Below are positions 1 through 7,871 of a stretch of 64,000 nt of DNA, piece after piece. The notes under the pieces were generated by a model. It was not told the origin of the DNA, made no database searches, and worked only from the letters and a program-made list of their open reading frames with translations. Origin of the DNA: Hydrogenophaga pseudoflava (GTDB lineage: Bacteria; Pseudomonadota; Gammaproteobacteria; Burkholderiales; Burkholderiaceae_C); assembly GCF_031020795.1 (NCBI RefSeq), contig NZ_JAVHJP010000008.1, forward strand, positions 1 through 64,000, read 5' to 3'. Each line of letters opens with the position of its first letter. Within the stretch, counting starts at the first letter, position 1. The position numbers and the translations under genes are program-made.

Positions 1-31
1 TGAAAACTGGTTCGACTTCTTGCTCATGGCT

Positions 32-1180
32 CTATCCTCTCAGGGAAAAGAGCCTCCTCAAAACCCGGGGCGGTTCAGCGTCAATAGAAATCCAGCGTTC
101 GCGTTCCGACTTCAATCGACCAACTTCGTCCTTGGGCATTTCATAGCAAAGGCCCCGCGCGCCAAGGCGTCGAGTGCGGTAGTTGGCTTTGCCCTCCTTG
201 AGGTGTTGAACCAGGCTGTCTCTGCCGATGCCAAGTTGTTTTGCTGCCTCTGCCACAGGGAGGTAGGAGTCCAAACCAACCTCAGCAGCAACCAGATGGT
301 CGACGATGCCGTTGAAGTCACGAGCAGCCACCTCGATAACCACCTTGAGAAACACCTGTAGCGGACCGCTGGTGGTGACTGTCTTGAGTTGTTGGTACCA
401 ACGACCCAGCAGTGCGTTGAGCGTTCTTGCCTGCGGTGAGCCGGCGGCTATGCGCTCAGCGACATGTGTTTCAAAGCTGTACGGCCAGTCACTGAGCAAT
501 GCATCCAGTGGTCGCAAGAAGCTCACAGCGCCCTGGATGGAGCTTGGTGCCGCAGCTCTCTGCCTCGGGCCCGGAACCGTTGCATCGAACTGTTGGCACA
601 AGACGCGGACCAACTGAGTGACATCGCTCATCTGAGCTCCGGCGATGCGCGGTTCTATGCCACCTGAGTGCGCTCCTGCCGTGCTCAGCAAACTCGCTAG
701 CCACAGCTGCGCTGGGGTGGCGCTCGGAGTTTGAACGAAGCGCAAGTCATGTCCACACTGGCAGAGTTCGATTCGTTCGCGGCTGTGAGAAAGATAGTCT
801 CCACACGCCGGGCATTGGTCGACAAGTTGCCTGCCATGGTGGTGACAGGCGACTGCATAGCAGTGTTCCCATACCGACCGCAGGTGGACAGAGGACATCA
901 GGCATTGAGGACAAACGGCGTCATGACCGAATCGGTGATGACTGCGCCAGGTCCTTGCGGTCGCTTCACGCTCGGCAAGGCTCTGCGTCCAAGCTGAGTC
1001 AAGTTGGAGGGCGCTGGCCAAGTAGTCGGGTTGTGCAAGCAAGCCCGTTCGCGTTGGCGAGACGCCTGCCATTTGCGCGAGCTCCTTCCAGTTCCAGAGG
1101 GCGTTGTTGCAGGCCAGGCGGCGGTAGTAGCCCAAAGGGGCCTCGTCGCTAAGCGGTGGGAAAGTGACTGTGAGTTCCAT
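32..1180 (-). CDS. tniQ: TniQ/TnsD-family target-selection protein
   Basis: 382 residues. TniQ proteins bind DNA and recruit the TnsC regulator to the target. The N-terminal TniQ signature (about residues 5-25, 'PPLSDEAPLGYYRRLA') is followed by a zinc-binding cluster: C90-x2-C93, H113/H114, C123-x2-C126, C140-x-C142. A helix-turn-helix-like segment lies near residues 305-340 ('AAKQLGIGRDSLVQHLKEG'). The length is typical of the short TniQ proteins rather than the roughly 500-residue TnsD of Tn7, so a second, site-specific TniQ/TnsD could lie outside the window. It is the last gene of the tns operon and starts 8 bp after tnsC. Confidence 0.9.
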   Translation of the reverse strand: MELTVTFPPLSDEAPLGYYRRLACNNALWNWKELAQMAGVSPTRTGLLAQPDYLASALQLDSAWTQSLAEREATARTWRSHHRFGHDAVCPQCLMSSVHLRSVWEHCYAVACHHHGRQLVDQCPACGDYLSHSRERIELCQCGHDLRFVQTPSATPAQLWLASLLSTAGAHSGGIEPRIAGAQMSDVTQLVRVLCQQFDATVPGPRQRAAAPSSIQGAVSFLRPLDALLSDWPYSFETHVAERIAAGSPQARTLNALLGRWYQQLKTVTTSGPLQVFLKVVIEVAARDFNGIVDHLVAAEVGLDSYLPVAEAAKQLGIGRDSLVQHLKEGKANYRTRRLGARGLCYEMPKDEVGRLKSERERWISIDAEPPRVLRRLFSLRG

Positions 1181-1188
1181 GGTGATGC

Positions 1189-2151
1189 TTAAGAGACGGC
1201 GCGGCGAGCACCCATTTCGTTGAGGGTCAACACACTCCCGTGCGCCTGGTCAAACTCGATGGGGGTGATGTGTTCGTTGGCGAACGCTGGGTGATTGGGG
1301 TGACCCGCCGTTTCAATGGCGAGTGCAGCTTGCTGGCAATGGGTCAAACCCAGAGGTCCAGGTGGTATGTCTTCGGTCAACGCAGCCAGCTCCTGCATGA
1401 ACGCTGCGACGATTCCGATGAGACCGCCGCTGAGCAGGTAGCAGTGACCAATCAACTTCTCCCGGGTCAGGTCTAGAGGCCATCCTGCTTCATCAAACAT
1501 CTTGGCGTAGGTCAAGACACAGGTCGCAAATGCCCTGCGCTCCTCGTCGTCTTTCCAGCGGTAAGGGCGAAACTCTTTACAGGCGCTGGCACGGAGTCGC
1601 AACTGCTCGTTAGCTTCGAAGAGGCGCTTCAGGCGCGGGACGCCCAGAAGAATCAGGGTGATATTCAGTTCATCGTGTACTGCCTTGAACCAGTCTGCGG
1701 CAGCGCGCGGAGGAACTTTTGACCCGGGTTCCACCAGGTGACTGGCTTCTTCAAAGATGAGTACGCGAGTGCCGGCCAGCTTGAGCTGCTCGTACATGCG
1801 CGTCAGCATCACACCAGAGGCGAGGCCGCGCTGCGGCAGCGGCACGCCCAGTGCTTCCAAGACACTCAGTGGAAGCAGCTTGGGGGACACGCCTGGGGGC
1901 AGCGGAACGCGAAGGACGGGAACAGCACGTCGTCCGTTTTCTCGCTCAGCAGGAAATAGGCGTGCAAGCGCCTTACCCAGCATTGTTTTGCCGACTCGCG
2001 AAGGACCAACCAGCCACACGATGCGCGGAACAAATCCGCTCAAGGTGTCGTCGATGAGGCGTTTGAGCAGCGCGTGCAGATGCGCGAACTGAAGATGTTG
2101 CAGCTCACAGGACTCGACGCGTCGTCGCAGTTGTCTCGCTGGGTTGTTCAT
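1189..2151 (-). CDS. tnsC: TnsC-like AAA+ transposition regulator
   Basis: 320 residues, an AAA+ ATPase expected to polymerise on DNA, connect the TniQ target complex to the TnsAB transposase and confer target immunity. Walker A is 'GPSRVGKT' at residues 49-56. Walker B is 'RVLIFEEASHL' at about 129-139, with two consecutive glutamates as in other TniB/TnsC proteins. The compact length resembles TniB/short TnsC rather than the 555-residue TnsC of Tn7, so the long C-terminal TnsA/TnsB-interacting tail of Tn7 TnsC is missing. The start overlaps the tnsB stop by 4 bp, indicating translational coupling. Confidence 0.9.
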   Translation of the reverse strand: MNNPARQLRRRVESCELQHLQFAHLHALLKRLIDDTLSGFVPRIVWLVGPSRVGKTMLGKALARLFPAERENGRRAVPVLRVPLPPGVSPKLLPLSVLEALGVPLPQRGLASGVMLTRMYEQLKLAGTRVLIFEEASHLVEPGSKVPPRAAADWFKAVHDELNITLILLGVPRLKRLFEANEQLRLRASACKEFRPYRWKDDEERRAFATCVLTYAKMFDEAGWPLDLTREKLIGHCYLLSGGLIGIVAAFMQELAALTEDIPPGPLGLTHCQQAALAIETAGHPNHPAFANEHITPIEFDQAHGSVLTLNEMGARRAVS

Positions 2152-4133
2152 CCGGCCTCTCCCGAGCGTCGGTCAAGAACAGCCAACGTTTCCACGTCAG
2201 AAAAGTCTGCGACCACAGCGTCTGCACCAACGGCTTCTCCCGGCGCGGTAGTCTTCAACGGAGAGGCTTTTGCACGCGAAACTGCCGCTGTGTGCTTGGC
2301 TTTGGCCGAAGTCTCCTTTGTGGTCTCTGGCTTGCTGGCCTTCCTGGCGCCTTTGGCGGGCCTCGTCGGCTTGGAAGCAGAAAACTGGAACAACTCGAGT
2401 TGGAACTGAAGGCGCTCTGCGTCACTGGCACTGTCATCAATGTCCGCTTCCTTCAGCAGCTTCAAGGCCTGGTCAAAGCTGTACGCCGGCGTGGTCTCAT
2501 CGGCGGCAACGTTGACCAGTTCGATGAGCTCTTCCGAAGGCCCCAGAACCAACACACGCCGAAAATCATCCGGGTCAACGAGTACGTCCACCGGGTTTTC
2601 TCCAACCAGGCTGACAAGCTTTGGCAGGTTCTCTCCCTTGAAAGAAAAGCCGCGGTATGTGATGCCCGTTTTGCGCGACACGGTGCGGCTCTCATAGACG
2701 TACATGGTCTTTTGCCACTCTTGGCGCGACGGAGGCAGCGAGACTGACTGACCACGCACGTCTGCGGCGTGATGCCACCTTTTCCAGGGCGTGTTGCCGC
2801 GGGCCTCAGGGTCGGTAAACACCGTCATGAGCAAGCGCTTGAGCTTGCGGTTGGCCCAGTCCTCGAAGTACCAGCGCACAATCCATTTCTCGATTTCCTC
2901 GAGTGTCATGGGCAGGTCGTTGAGCTTCTCTGGGTCTCTCTCTCCGTCAACATCGTCGAAGCGGGTGCATCCGGGCAAGGTCTGCAGTGCTTCCTTCAGG
3001 GCGCGATTGAGTCGCTCGATGTATGGCTTTTCTTGTGGCGTGTTGGCTTTGCAGTGCATCACGTCGATGAAGAGGTGCGCAAGCTTGGAGATGCGTTCTC
3101 CTTTGTTTTCTGGACCGTTGTCCAGCACGAGCAGCATGGGTGTGCCGAAGCAATCTTTCTCTGTCGAGAGGCCCAGACCGGACAGGTAGCCTTCTTTCGA
3201 ATAGAGGATGGACTCAATGCATTGAAGCGTGTTTGTGACGTTGGGGGAACCCACTACGAGCTTCCACCCAACAGGCATGCCGGTATAGCAGTCAACCGCA
3301 TGCAGCCAGTAGATGCTGTGGCTCACGCCGTCGGGTGTGACGATGCGCCAGGGCAAGTGCACGGCGTCTTGCTCCACGCGTTCCATGAGGTATGACGTGG
3401 TGATGGGCGTCTTGGCCACCGACTTGAACGAGTTCGCTGTCCTCGGGTCCATCCGGTCAATTTCAAGCTCAGGACCGAATTCCTCAAACAGGACGTTTCT
3501 TACGTACGTTCTGCTGATAGGGTCGTTGGCCGAGACATAGCCGTTCGCTGCAGCTACCGCGTTGATGCTTATGACCAAGTCGCGCAGCGTCCAGCGCGAT
3601 TCGGACTGTAGAAACTGGTTCTTGGCCAAAGCGACGACGAGTTGACGTACCTCTCGAGAACGCTTGGGCAGGCGATTTCCCTTGTTTTTGTGTCCGCTGT
3701 AGAGCGGGAGGTCGTTTCGGTTGCGCGTGAGCAAGCGATAGATGGTGGGATTTGAGGGAAACCGTCCAGCAGCTCTGCCCTTGTTGTGGTTGGCACGTAC
3801 TCGCTCGATAGCTTGCAGAACGGAAATGGAAGCTGACTTCGTCAGGCGTCTGATTTCTTGAACGATGCTCAGGATGTGCCTGGTCTTCTCGTCCAGTGCA
3901 GTGTCTTTTTGGACCTGGGGGCTGACTTTGGGCGGCCTGTAGCCTGGACGCTCGTGGACCCATTCGCCACTGGCGACATTCTTCTGGAGGTCGGATAGCT
4001 TGAAGAACACCTCCTTCTCTGAGCGTTCGTCGAACAGCCGTATGCGACCTGCGGTCGGGATTGCGTCTGTGACCACGTAGCGCATGTCATCGCCGCGGAC
4101 ATACAGGTGGTCGTTTCGAAGGAGGTGCTTCAT
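2148..4133 (-). CDS. tnsB: TnsB-like DDE transposase
   Basis: 661 residues, a retroviral-integrase-fold transposase that cuts and joins the 3' ends of the element. A helical DNA-binding region (about 80-235) precedes the catalytic core. Candidate catalytic residues are D256 ('EQDAV'), D338 ('LVLDNGPE') and E373 ('PYIERLN'). D338 to E373 is exactly 35 residues, the classic D,D-35-E spacing. A beta-barrel Mu-C-like segment follows (about 470-560). The C-terminal 90 residues are Lys/Ala/Thr-rich and probably flexible, the region that contacts TnsC in related proteins. The gene overlaps both tnsA and tnsC by 4 bp. Confidence 0.93.
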   Translation of the reverse strand: MKHLLRNDHLYVRGDDMRYVVTDAIPTAGRIRLFDERSEKEVFFKLSDLQKNVASGEWVHERPGYRPPKVSPQVQKDTALDEKTRHILSIVQEIRRLTKSASISVLQAIERVRANHNKGRAAGRFPSNPTIYRLLTRNRNDLPLYSGHKNKGNRLPKRSREVRQLVVALAKNQFLQSESRWTLRDLVISINAVAAANGYVSANDPISRTYVRNVLFEEFGPELEIDRMDPRTANSFKSVAKTPITTSYLMERVEQDAVHLPWRIVTPDGVSHSIYWLHAVDCYTGMPVGWKLVVGSPNVTNTLQCIESILYSKEGYLSGLGLSTEKDCFGTPMLLVLDNGPENKGERISKLAHLFIDVMHCKANTPQEKPYIERLNRALKEALQTLPGCTRFDDVDGERDPEKLNDLPMTLEEIEKWIVRWYFEDWANRKLKRLLMTVFTDPEARGNTPWKRWHHAADVRGQSVSLPPSRQEWQKTMYVYESRTVSRKTGITYRGFSFKGENLPKLVSLVGENPVDVLVDPDDFRRVLVLGPSEELIELVNVAADETTPAYSFDQALKLLKEADIDDSASDAERLQFQLELFQFSASKPTRPAKGARKASKPETTKETSAKAKHTAAVSRAKASPLKTTAPGEAVGADAVVADFSDVETLAVLDRRSGEAG

Positions 4134-4894
4134 GATTCGAACCCTCCAATCAACTGCAGGTGTTCCAGGCAGCCGTAGGCCGGCTGAGCAGACATTGACC
4201 AGCAGATGCGTGTTTTGAGAAGTTCAGCCGAGAGATATCCGCGCACAAGAAGTTGCGTCATGGCATGAGGTGGCACGCCCAACTCCTTACCGAAGTCGCC
4301 CAGCGTCACAGCGCCTTTCTGTTGAGCTGACTCCACAGCATCGCTCGCAAGAAGCTCAAGCGGCTGGAACCGAAATCCAGCTGCGCGCTTGAGCAACTGG
4401 ACATTGACATACGCGGGATGAGCTCGGTTGTTGGGCAGGACAATCCTGCGCAGGCGATAGCCAAATCCATGCAGCACGCTGCGGGCCTCTTGCAGCTTGA
4501 ATTGGTAGTAGCCATCCCCTTCAAAGGCCTCCAGCTTTACCTCAAGTGCTTCTGAGCAGCGATTGGCTAGCTGGATTTCGAAGTCAGGGGTGTAGAACAC
4601 GTCACCATCTCGGAAGCAGTGCCGCACGCGAGCCTCTGCCACTTCTTCTCTGGTGCGCAAGATGCGCCGGTCGACGATGTCGACCGTGAACGGCTGCGTC
4701 TTAAACGACGCGACCGACGGGTCGATGCTGAGCATGTGAGCGACGATGCGCTCTGCTTGGCTCTCAGGTGCGACCAGCCCTCCTGCCTTGTCCGAATGTG
4801 TTGCAAACGACCGTTTGCCGTAGGTCGGCGCGACATCCCGCACGCCTGCTTCCAAAAGGCGCCGAAGCGGGCGCCGCGCGTAGGTGCGCTTCAT
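4130..4894 (-). CDS. tnsA: TnsA-like endonuclease subunit of the transposase
   Basis: 254 residues. TnsA makes the 5'-strand cuts, so that together with TnsB the element is excised cleanly (cut-and-paste). The restriction-endonuclease-like core is visible: 'ESQAERIV' (E44/E48), 'YTPDF' with D104, and 'LEVK' with E118 and K120, matching the E-D-K catalytic set of TnsA. A C-terminal winged-helix-like segment (about 190-250) would contact TnsC. The ATG at 4894 has a strong Shine-Dalgarno (GGAGG) a few bases upstream. It is the first gene of the tns operon and is preceded by the palindromes at 4967-5003. An intact TnsA argues against a replicative, cointegrate-forming element. Confidence 0.9.
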   Translation of the reverse strand: MKRTYARRPLRRLLEAGVRDVAPTYGKRSFATHSDKAGGLVAPESQAERIVAHMLSIDPSVASFKTQPFTVDIVDRRILRTREEVAEARVRHCFRDGDVFYTPDFEIQLANRCSEALEVKLEAFEGDGYYQFKLQEARSVLHGFGYRLRRIVLPNNRAHPAYVNVQLLKRAAGFRFQPLELLASDAVESAQQKGAVTLGDFGKELGVPPHAMTQLLVRGYLSAELLKTRICWSMSAQPAYGCLEHLQLIGGFES

Positions 4895-4966
4895 GGTGAT
4901 TTCCTCCGATTGCTGTCACAGGCCCAAACCAAGCCTGCGTGGACGTCTAGCAATCGGTGGTGACGT

Positions 4967-5003
4967 TCTAAAGTGGCGCGCGACTTTAGATTCGCAGCGA
5001 ATC
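4967..5003. promoter_or_regulatory. Two abutting palindromes upstream of tnsA
   Basis: Two perfect dyads lie side by side. The first has arms TCTAAAGT (4967-4974) and ACTTTAGA (4983-4990) around the GC-only spacer GGCGCGCG. The second has arms GATTCGC (4989-4995) and GCGAATC (4997-5003) around a single A. They sit 73-109 bp upstream of the tnsA start, where an operator or a TnsB-binding end repeat would be expected. No convincing sigma-70 promoter was recognised around them. The function (repressor operator, transposon end site or both) is inferred only from position and symmetry. Confidence 0.45.
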
Positions 5004-5383
5004 ACGAGAAAAGCTGCAATAGAGACTGCATACGACGTTGGCCTCAGTCGAGTGACCTGTGGAGCGCCAGGCACAGACAAGCTGAACCCAACTGCATGCT
5101 GCGCGGCCTGTTCGCTTGGCTGGTGGGCAATGTGATGAGCAAGCTACGGGAAAGTGAGCACATGCTCGCACAAAACAGGTGCTTTGCTACCTCGTTTTCG
5201 AACCCTTGCTGCTGAATCCTTGCTCAACATTCCGCTCTCCTATCCAATTTCGTTTCAGGGGGATGGAAGTTAATGCAGTAGCACGAAACGGGTCAATCGA
5301 ATTTATTGAATGAATAGCCCTTGCTTGATTGACTTTGGTGATTTAGATTAAAGTCATTTGGTATGACTTCCAGGGCTTTAAAT
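5004..5383. other. Gene-free, AT-richer stretch between the tns core and the defence island
   Basis: No credible coding sequence was found. The stretch contains an imperfect dyad (GTGAGCA-CA-TGCTCGC, 5153-5168), several TTGCT motifs (near 5207, 5219 and 5321), an inverted repeat TCAAT (5293-5297)/ATTGA (5305-5309), and three iterations of a TGACTT/AAGTCA motif at 5330-5336, 5350-5356 and 5364-5369. Such clustered short repeats would fit the end of a Tn7-like element, but no TGT...ACA terminus could be fixed, so this is only a candidate zone for the transposon end. Confidence 0.4.
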
Positions 5384-6009
5384 TTAGAATCGTTGGCTTG
5401 ATGCAGCTACAGGCCAATTAATTGGATGGAAGCAGTCCGAGAACTCATCGATAAGCTTGCGCCAGCGGGCCTGGTTTTCAGGAATGCCGTTCGAGTTGCT
5501 CAAGGAGTCGTAGACGAGCTTGGGGGGATAGCCCGTGACGAACTTGGACAACTGATGCATGCCGCCATGTGTGTAGCTGTTCAGGGTTTTCCACGCGATG
5601 TCTTTGTACGCTTGAAGCTGCGCGACGATGTGCTTCGGGGCTTCTGTACCACGTCCAGGCGTTTCAGCATGTCGGCCAGCATGGGCAGGTCGTCTCCGCG
5701 GCGTGCGGTCTCCACCGTCAGCGGCAAGGACAACTTTTCGACTTGAGATTCAGTGGCCGCGAACTTCAGCCAAATGCCACGCACCAGGGTCTCAAACTGA
5801 GGTCGCAAAAGCGTGATGGCCGAGGCAGGCATACCGCTTTGCATCAAGAGCATTGCTGCCGTTGCGTGCTCCAAAGAAAGGAGTCCTGACTGGAATGCGA
5901 GCTCAAAGCGCAGTTCAGGGTACGGCTCTAAGTCGTCGACCAAGTCATGCACAGTCTGGTGCAACTCCAGACTCTTCTCCAACGTCGTTTGGAGCTGCTC
6001 ATCATTCAT
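5384..6009 (-). pseudogene. DUF6988-like protein, frameshifted
   Basis: The ATG at 6009 opens a frame of 142 codons that ends at 5581, but its last 20 residues are unlike the rest. Shifting frame near 5640-5650 gives a continuation that stays open to a stop at 5384-5386 and carries 'AWKTLNSYTHGGMHQ' and a terminal 'FSDCFHP' segment. Together they form about 200 residues, with a 'LLRPQFETLVRGIWL' helix in the first part, a layout I associate with the DUF6988 family (function unknown). A one-base indel is the simplest explanation, either a true mutation or a sequencing error. It lies just downstream of herA in the same orientation, but a 116-bp gap separates them. Confidence 0.6.
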
Positions 6010-6125
6010 ACTTTTCAGACCGCGTTGTTTCGCAGCTCTCTAGGGTGACGTAGTCTATAAAGTTGAGGTGCTTAAGCGACCAGTGCACCTATAACCCTGG
6101 AGAGAGTGAAAGCGTTCATTGCCAT

Positions 6126-7871
6126 TCAAGGCAACGCCTGGCCCCATCCCGAGAAGTTGCCATCATCTGATTTCGGGCGTGGAACAGCATCGGGCGCTCT
6201 AAGCATTGTTGGCATGGAGATGCTTCCGCCAAAGACGATGGCGGTTTGTCGAGCAAGCCCGGCGATACGACGAACCTCTCGGCGGTCTGCCCACTCGCTG
6301 GCCGTTTGAACCGCGTTAAGGTCCTTCTCCGAGGTCAAACGGAACGTCACCCAGTTGTTGCATTGAGAGAGAACAGTTGGCGAAATCTCCGATGGTCGCT
6401 GTGTGCTCAACCAGAGGGCGAGACCGAACTTTCGTCCCTCTTTCGCGAGGCGCTCGTAGGCCAGTGAATTGACGTCGGCGTCTTCACCTGCCCCAACGGG
6501 TCGCATGTAGTGGTGAGCCTCCTCCAAGACCAACAAGGTAGGGGCGGCATGCTCCTGACCGCGGCGGAAGAGTTCGTAGGCATAAAGCTCGAGCAACGAG
6601 CCCAAGACAAACGGCGTCAAATCGTGCGAGACGCGACGCAGGTTGACGATGTGTACGCGCCAATCGACCTGGGCTCCGCCAAAGATTTCCTCGACGAGTG
6701 CCGTGGACTCCGCCCGCCAGTTCAGTCCTGCGGCTGTCGGCGGCCCTCCGCGAACGTCCACAACGTCTGTAAACATGGGGTCTTCGACGAAGCGGTGTAT
6801 CCGCGTGAGCAAAGGTGAGACGTTTCCATAGAGGAACGCATCTCGGGTAAGGCCCCCGTTCTTATGCTGAATCGCATGACTCTCCGCGACAAGCGCGGCG
6901 AGCGCCACCATCGGAGGCCATTCCGTAACCGCTGGCAGTGCACCCCCTGCCCTCAGTCGCTTGAGGGCAGCATCTGCGGCGTCAGCGCCATGCGACCGGC
7001 AGTCATCGAACAGCACGGCCCGCGGACTATCGCCAAGGCCAGCACCTCGGTCTGCTGGGAACCATTTCAGCTTACTGATGTTTTCTAGGGCGAAGGAGAG
7101 CGCAGGACGTTGAGTCTTCTCGCTGGGGATAAGCAGTCGGTTGAGTCCAAACCGACCCAGGGCGTAGTACGGCACTTTCAACGAGTTCGCCTCCGTCCCT
7201 CCCAGGGTTGTCAGCTTCACTGCTCCGGCAGGAAGTTCTGGCAGGTCGAACGCCTCTGGGTACTCGCCGTTGATATCGAAGATGACGATGCGCGCTCCTG
7301 GCAGTCGAACCACCTGCTGCAGCACTGCTGCCGTAAAGCAGCTCTTGCCTTGTCCCGAGCTTCCCAGTACTGCGACATGCCTCGATATCAGGCTCTCCAG
7401 CCCGACGCGCAGCTGCCCGCCACCTCGCAAGTCCTCGCCCAAGGAAATAGGTAGGGCTGCATCGATAGGGTTGCCAAGCGCAGCCGACAGCTCAGAACTC
7501 GTCAACGGGAATGCCTCCGCCCCGAGGGGCGGTGTGGGCAGGGAGTCGCTGACGAATGTGGTGCCGCTGGCCTCACGGGCCAACCGCCCGACGACCACGC
7601 CCGTCACGTTCCGCAGAGGTTCAGACTGATGGGAGCTTGACCCCACGCCGAGCCGGTGAGCCTCCTTGGGCTCAGCGAAGCTCAGCGAGAGGACCTTCAT
7701 CACTAGCAAGCGGCTCCCCGCGTCCAGTGCCAGCAGGCTGCCGACTTCGGTCACGGGCGAGACGCCCTGGAGGTGCGAGGCGAATTGACCGCGGTGCATG
7801 TCCAAGAGGTTCAGCGTTACCTCGGGACCGTCAATCTGCACCACATAGCCGATGGGCTGCCGGCTCCTCAC
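6126..7871 (-). CDS. HerA-like hexameric ATPase of a SIR2-HerA defence module
   Basis: 581 residues. HerA/FtsK-type ATPases form hexamers that move DNA. Together with SIR2 they form a known anti-phage pair in which the complex depletes NAD+ on infection. An N-terminal HAS-barrel-like segment (about 1-75) is followed by Walker A 'GSSGQGKS' at 170-177, the HerA hallmark 'DINGEY' at 199-204, Walker B 'LLVLEEAHHY', and a C-terminal 'STQRPSEISPTVLSQC' motif typical of HerA. The ATG at 7871 overlaps the SIR2 stop by 4 bp, so the two are translated as a pair. It is the last intact gene of the operon. Confidence 0.9.
   Translation of the reverse strand: MRSRQPIGYVVQIDGPEVTLNLLDMHRGQFASHLQGVSPVTEVGSLLALDAGSRLLVMKVLSLSFAEPKEAHRLGVGSSSHQSEPLRNVTGVVVGRLAREASGTTFVSDSLPTPPLGAEAFPLTSSELSAALGNPIDAALPISLGEDLRGGGQLRVGLESLISRHVAVLGSSGQGKSCFTAAVLQQVVRLPGARIVIFDINGEYPEAFDLPELPAGAVKLTTLGGTEANSLKVPYYALGRFGLNRLLIPSEKTQRPALSFALENISKLKWFPADRGAGLGDSPRAVLFDDCRSHGADAADAALKRLRAGGALPAVTEWPPMVALAALVAESHAIQHKNGGLTRDAFLYGNVSPLLTRIHRFVEDPMFTDVVDVRGGPPTAAGLNWRAESTALVEEIFGGAQVDWRVHIVNLRRVSHDLTPFVLGSLLELYAYELFRRGQEHAAPTLLVLEEAHHYMRPVGAGEDADVNSLAYERLAKEGRKFGLALWLSTQRPSEISPTVLSQCNNWVTFRLTSEKDLNAVQTASEWADRREVRRIAGLARQTAIVFGGSISMPTMLRAPDAVPRPKSDDGNFSGWGQALP

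Larger units (their letters stand above)
1..4990 (-). mobile_element. Tn7-like transposon core (tnsA-tnsB-tnsC-tniQ), ends not defined
   Basis: Four genes in the order tnsA, tnsB, tnsC, tniQ are transcribed together on the minus strand, with 4-bp overlaps between the first three and an 8-bp gap before tniQ. TnsA+TnsB form the cut-and-paste transposase, TnsC is the AAA+ regulator and TniQ/TnsD proteins choose the target. In known Tn7 relatives tnsA lies next to one transposon end and the genes point inward. The end is therefore expected between about 4.9 and 5.4 kb and the body would extend leftwards beyond the window. I could not identify terminal repeats or a target duplication, so the boundary is inference. 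No Cas genes and no tnsE are visible here. Confidence 0.7.

Noticed and set aside
32-4894. CRISPR-associated transposon
   Set aside because: No cas genes, Cascade components or repeat-spacer array are seen near the tns genes.
4973-5215. 80-codon plus-strand open frame upstream of tnsA
   Set aside because: It overlaps the palindromes, lacks a Shine-Dalgarno and resembles no family.
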